Shown one piece after another: positions 59,711 to 59,811 of a stretch of DNA of 59,811 bases; the first letter of the stretch is position 1, and the number at the start of each line of letters is the position of its first letter. A program made the position numbers and the translations under genes. The DNA is taken from assembly GCF_000971155.1 (NCBI RefSeq), contig NZ_BBLX01000015.1:1-59811 (forward strand). The letters run 5' to 3'. The notes under the pieces were generated by a model. That model was not told the DNA's origin. It searched no databases and saw only the letters and a program-made list of their open reading frames with translations. The DNA comes from Demequina maris (lineage in GTDB: Bacteria > Actinomycetota > Actinomycetes > Actinomycetales > Demequinaceae).

Positions 59711-59811
59711 GCCGGGTTACCGAATCGTGACACTTCGAGGGGTTGCGGGTGCGCGCCGGCCTGCGCCCCGCCCGATCTGCGCCCCGCTGACACCTGGGTA
59801 CACGCAACTGG

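Overview
The window is high-GC DNA with dense coding, short gaps, GTGA/ATGA stop-start overlaps and many starts that lack a Shine-Dalgarno sequence but sit 6-7 nt after a TANNNT box. Together with a conservon (NIT-domain kinase, roadblock, DUF742, GTPase), septum-formation-type lipoproteins and a DUF3137-like/LemA locus, this points to an actinobacterium, probably in the order Micrococcales. That placement is inference, since there is no rRNA or marker search behind it. I see no prophage, insertion sequence, CRISPR array or origin.

Layout. 0-4.6 kb: lipid kinase, serS, a HAD hydrolase and a quinone oxidoreductase. 4.7-11.1 kb: a cvnABCD-type conservon whose kinase has an unusually long acidic/proline-rich tail. 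11.2-14.1 kb: a solitary PIN-like protein, two tRNA-Ser, a TetR regulator, an NDP-sugar epimerase and a tRNA-Arg. 14.1-20.6 kb: small membrane and envelope proteins, a two-component system with an extra kinase-like membrane protein, two septum-formation-like proteins and exonuclease III. 20.6-30.4 kb: an SDR, pyrE, lemA between two related membrane proteins, purT, a NatAB-type ABC exporter, an rRNA/tRNA methyltransferase and fba. 30.5-41.4 kb: purA, a secreted orphan, a TetR-controlled MacB/FtsX-type ABC system, ArsR, purD-purC and purS-purQ. 41.5-52.7 kb: mixed metabolism (monooxygenase-like, LLM flavoenzyme, GNAT-kinase fusion, amidohydrolase, racemase), a MerR-copA copper module, a PrsW-like protease and metZ. 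52.9-59.6 kb: a LacI-controlled sugar ABC importer with a GH31 alpha-xylosidase.

How genes work together. The purine genes (purT, purA, purD, purC, purS, purQ) and pyrE supply nucleotide synthesis but are split over several transcription units. The copper module is self-contained: the copA promoter, with the 20-bp spacer typical of MerR-family promoters, lies inside the 3' end of the merR gene. The sugar operon has two identical 14-bp LacI palindromes and no ATPase gene, so it probably uses a shared ATPase encoded elsewhere.

The most striking feature is not a gene. The 10-mer CGCATCGTCC (or its complement GGACGATGCG) occurs 34 times by my hand count, in both orientations, in all three reading frames within genes, and repeatedly in intergenic hairpins. 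Chance predicts less than one copy. It behaves like a DNA uptake sequence or another genome-wide recognition word and deserves first attention.
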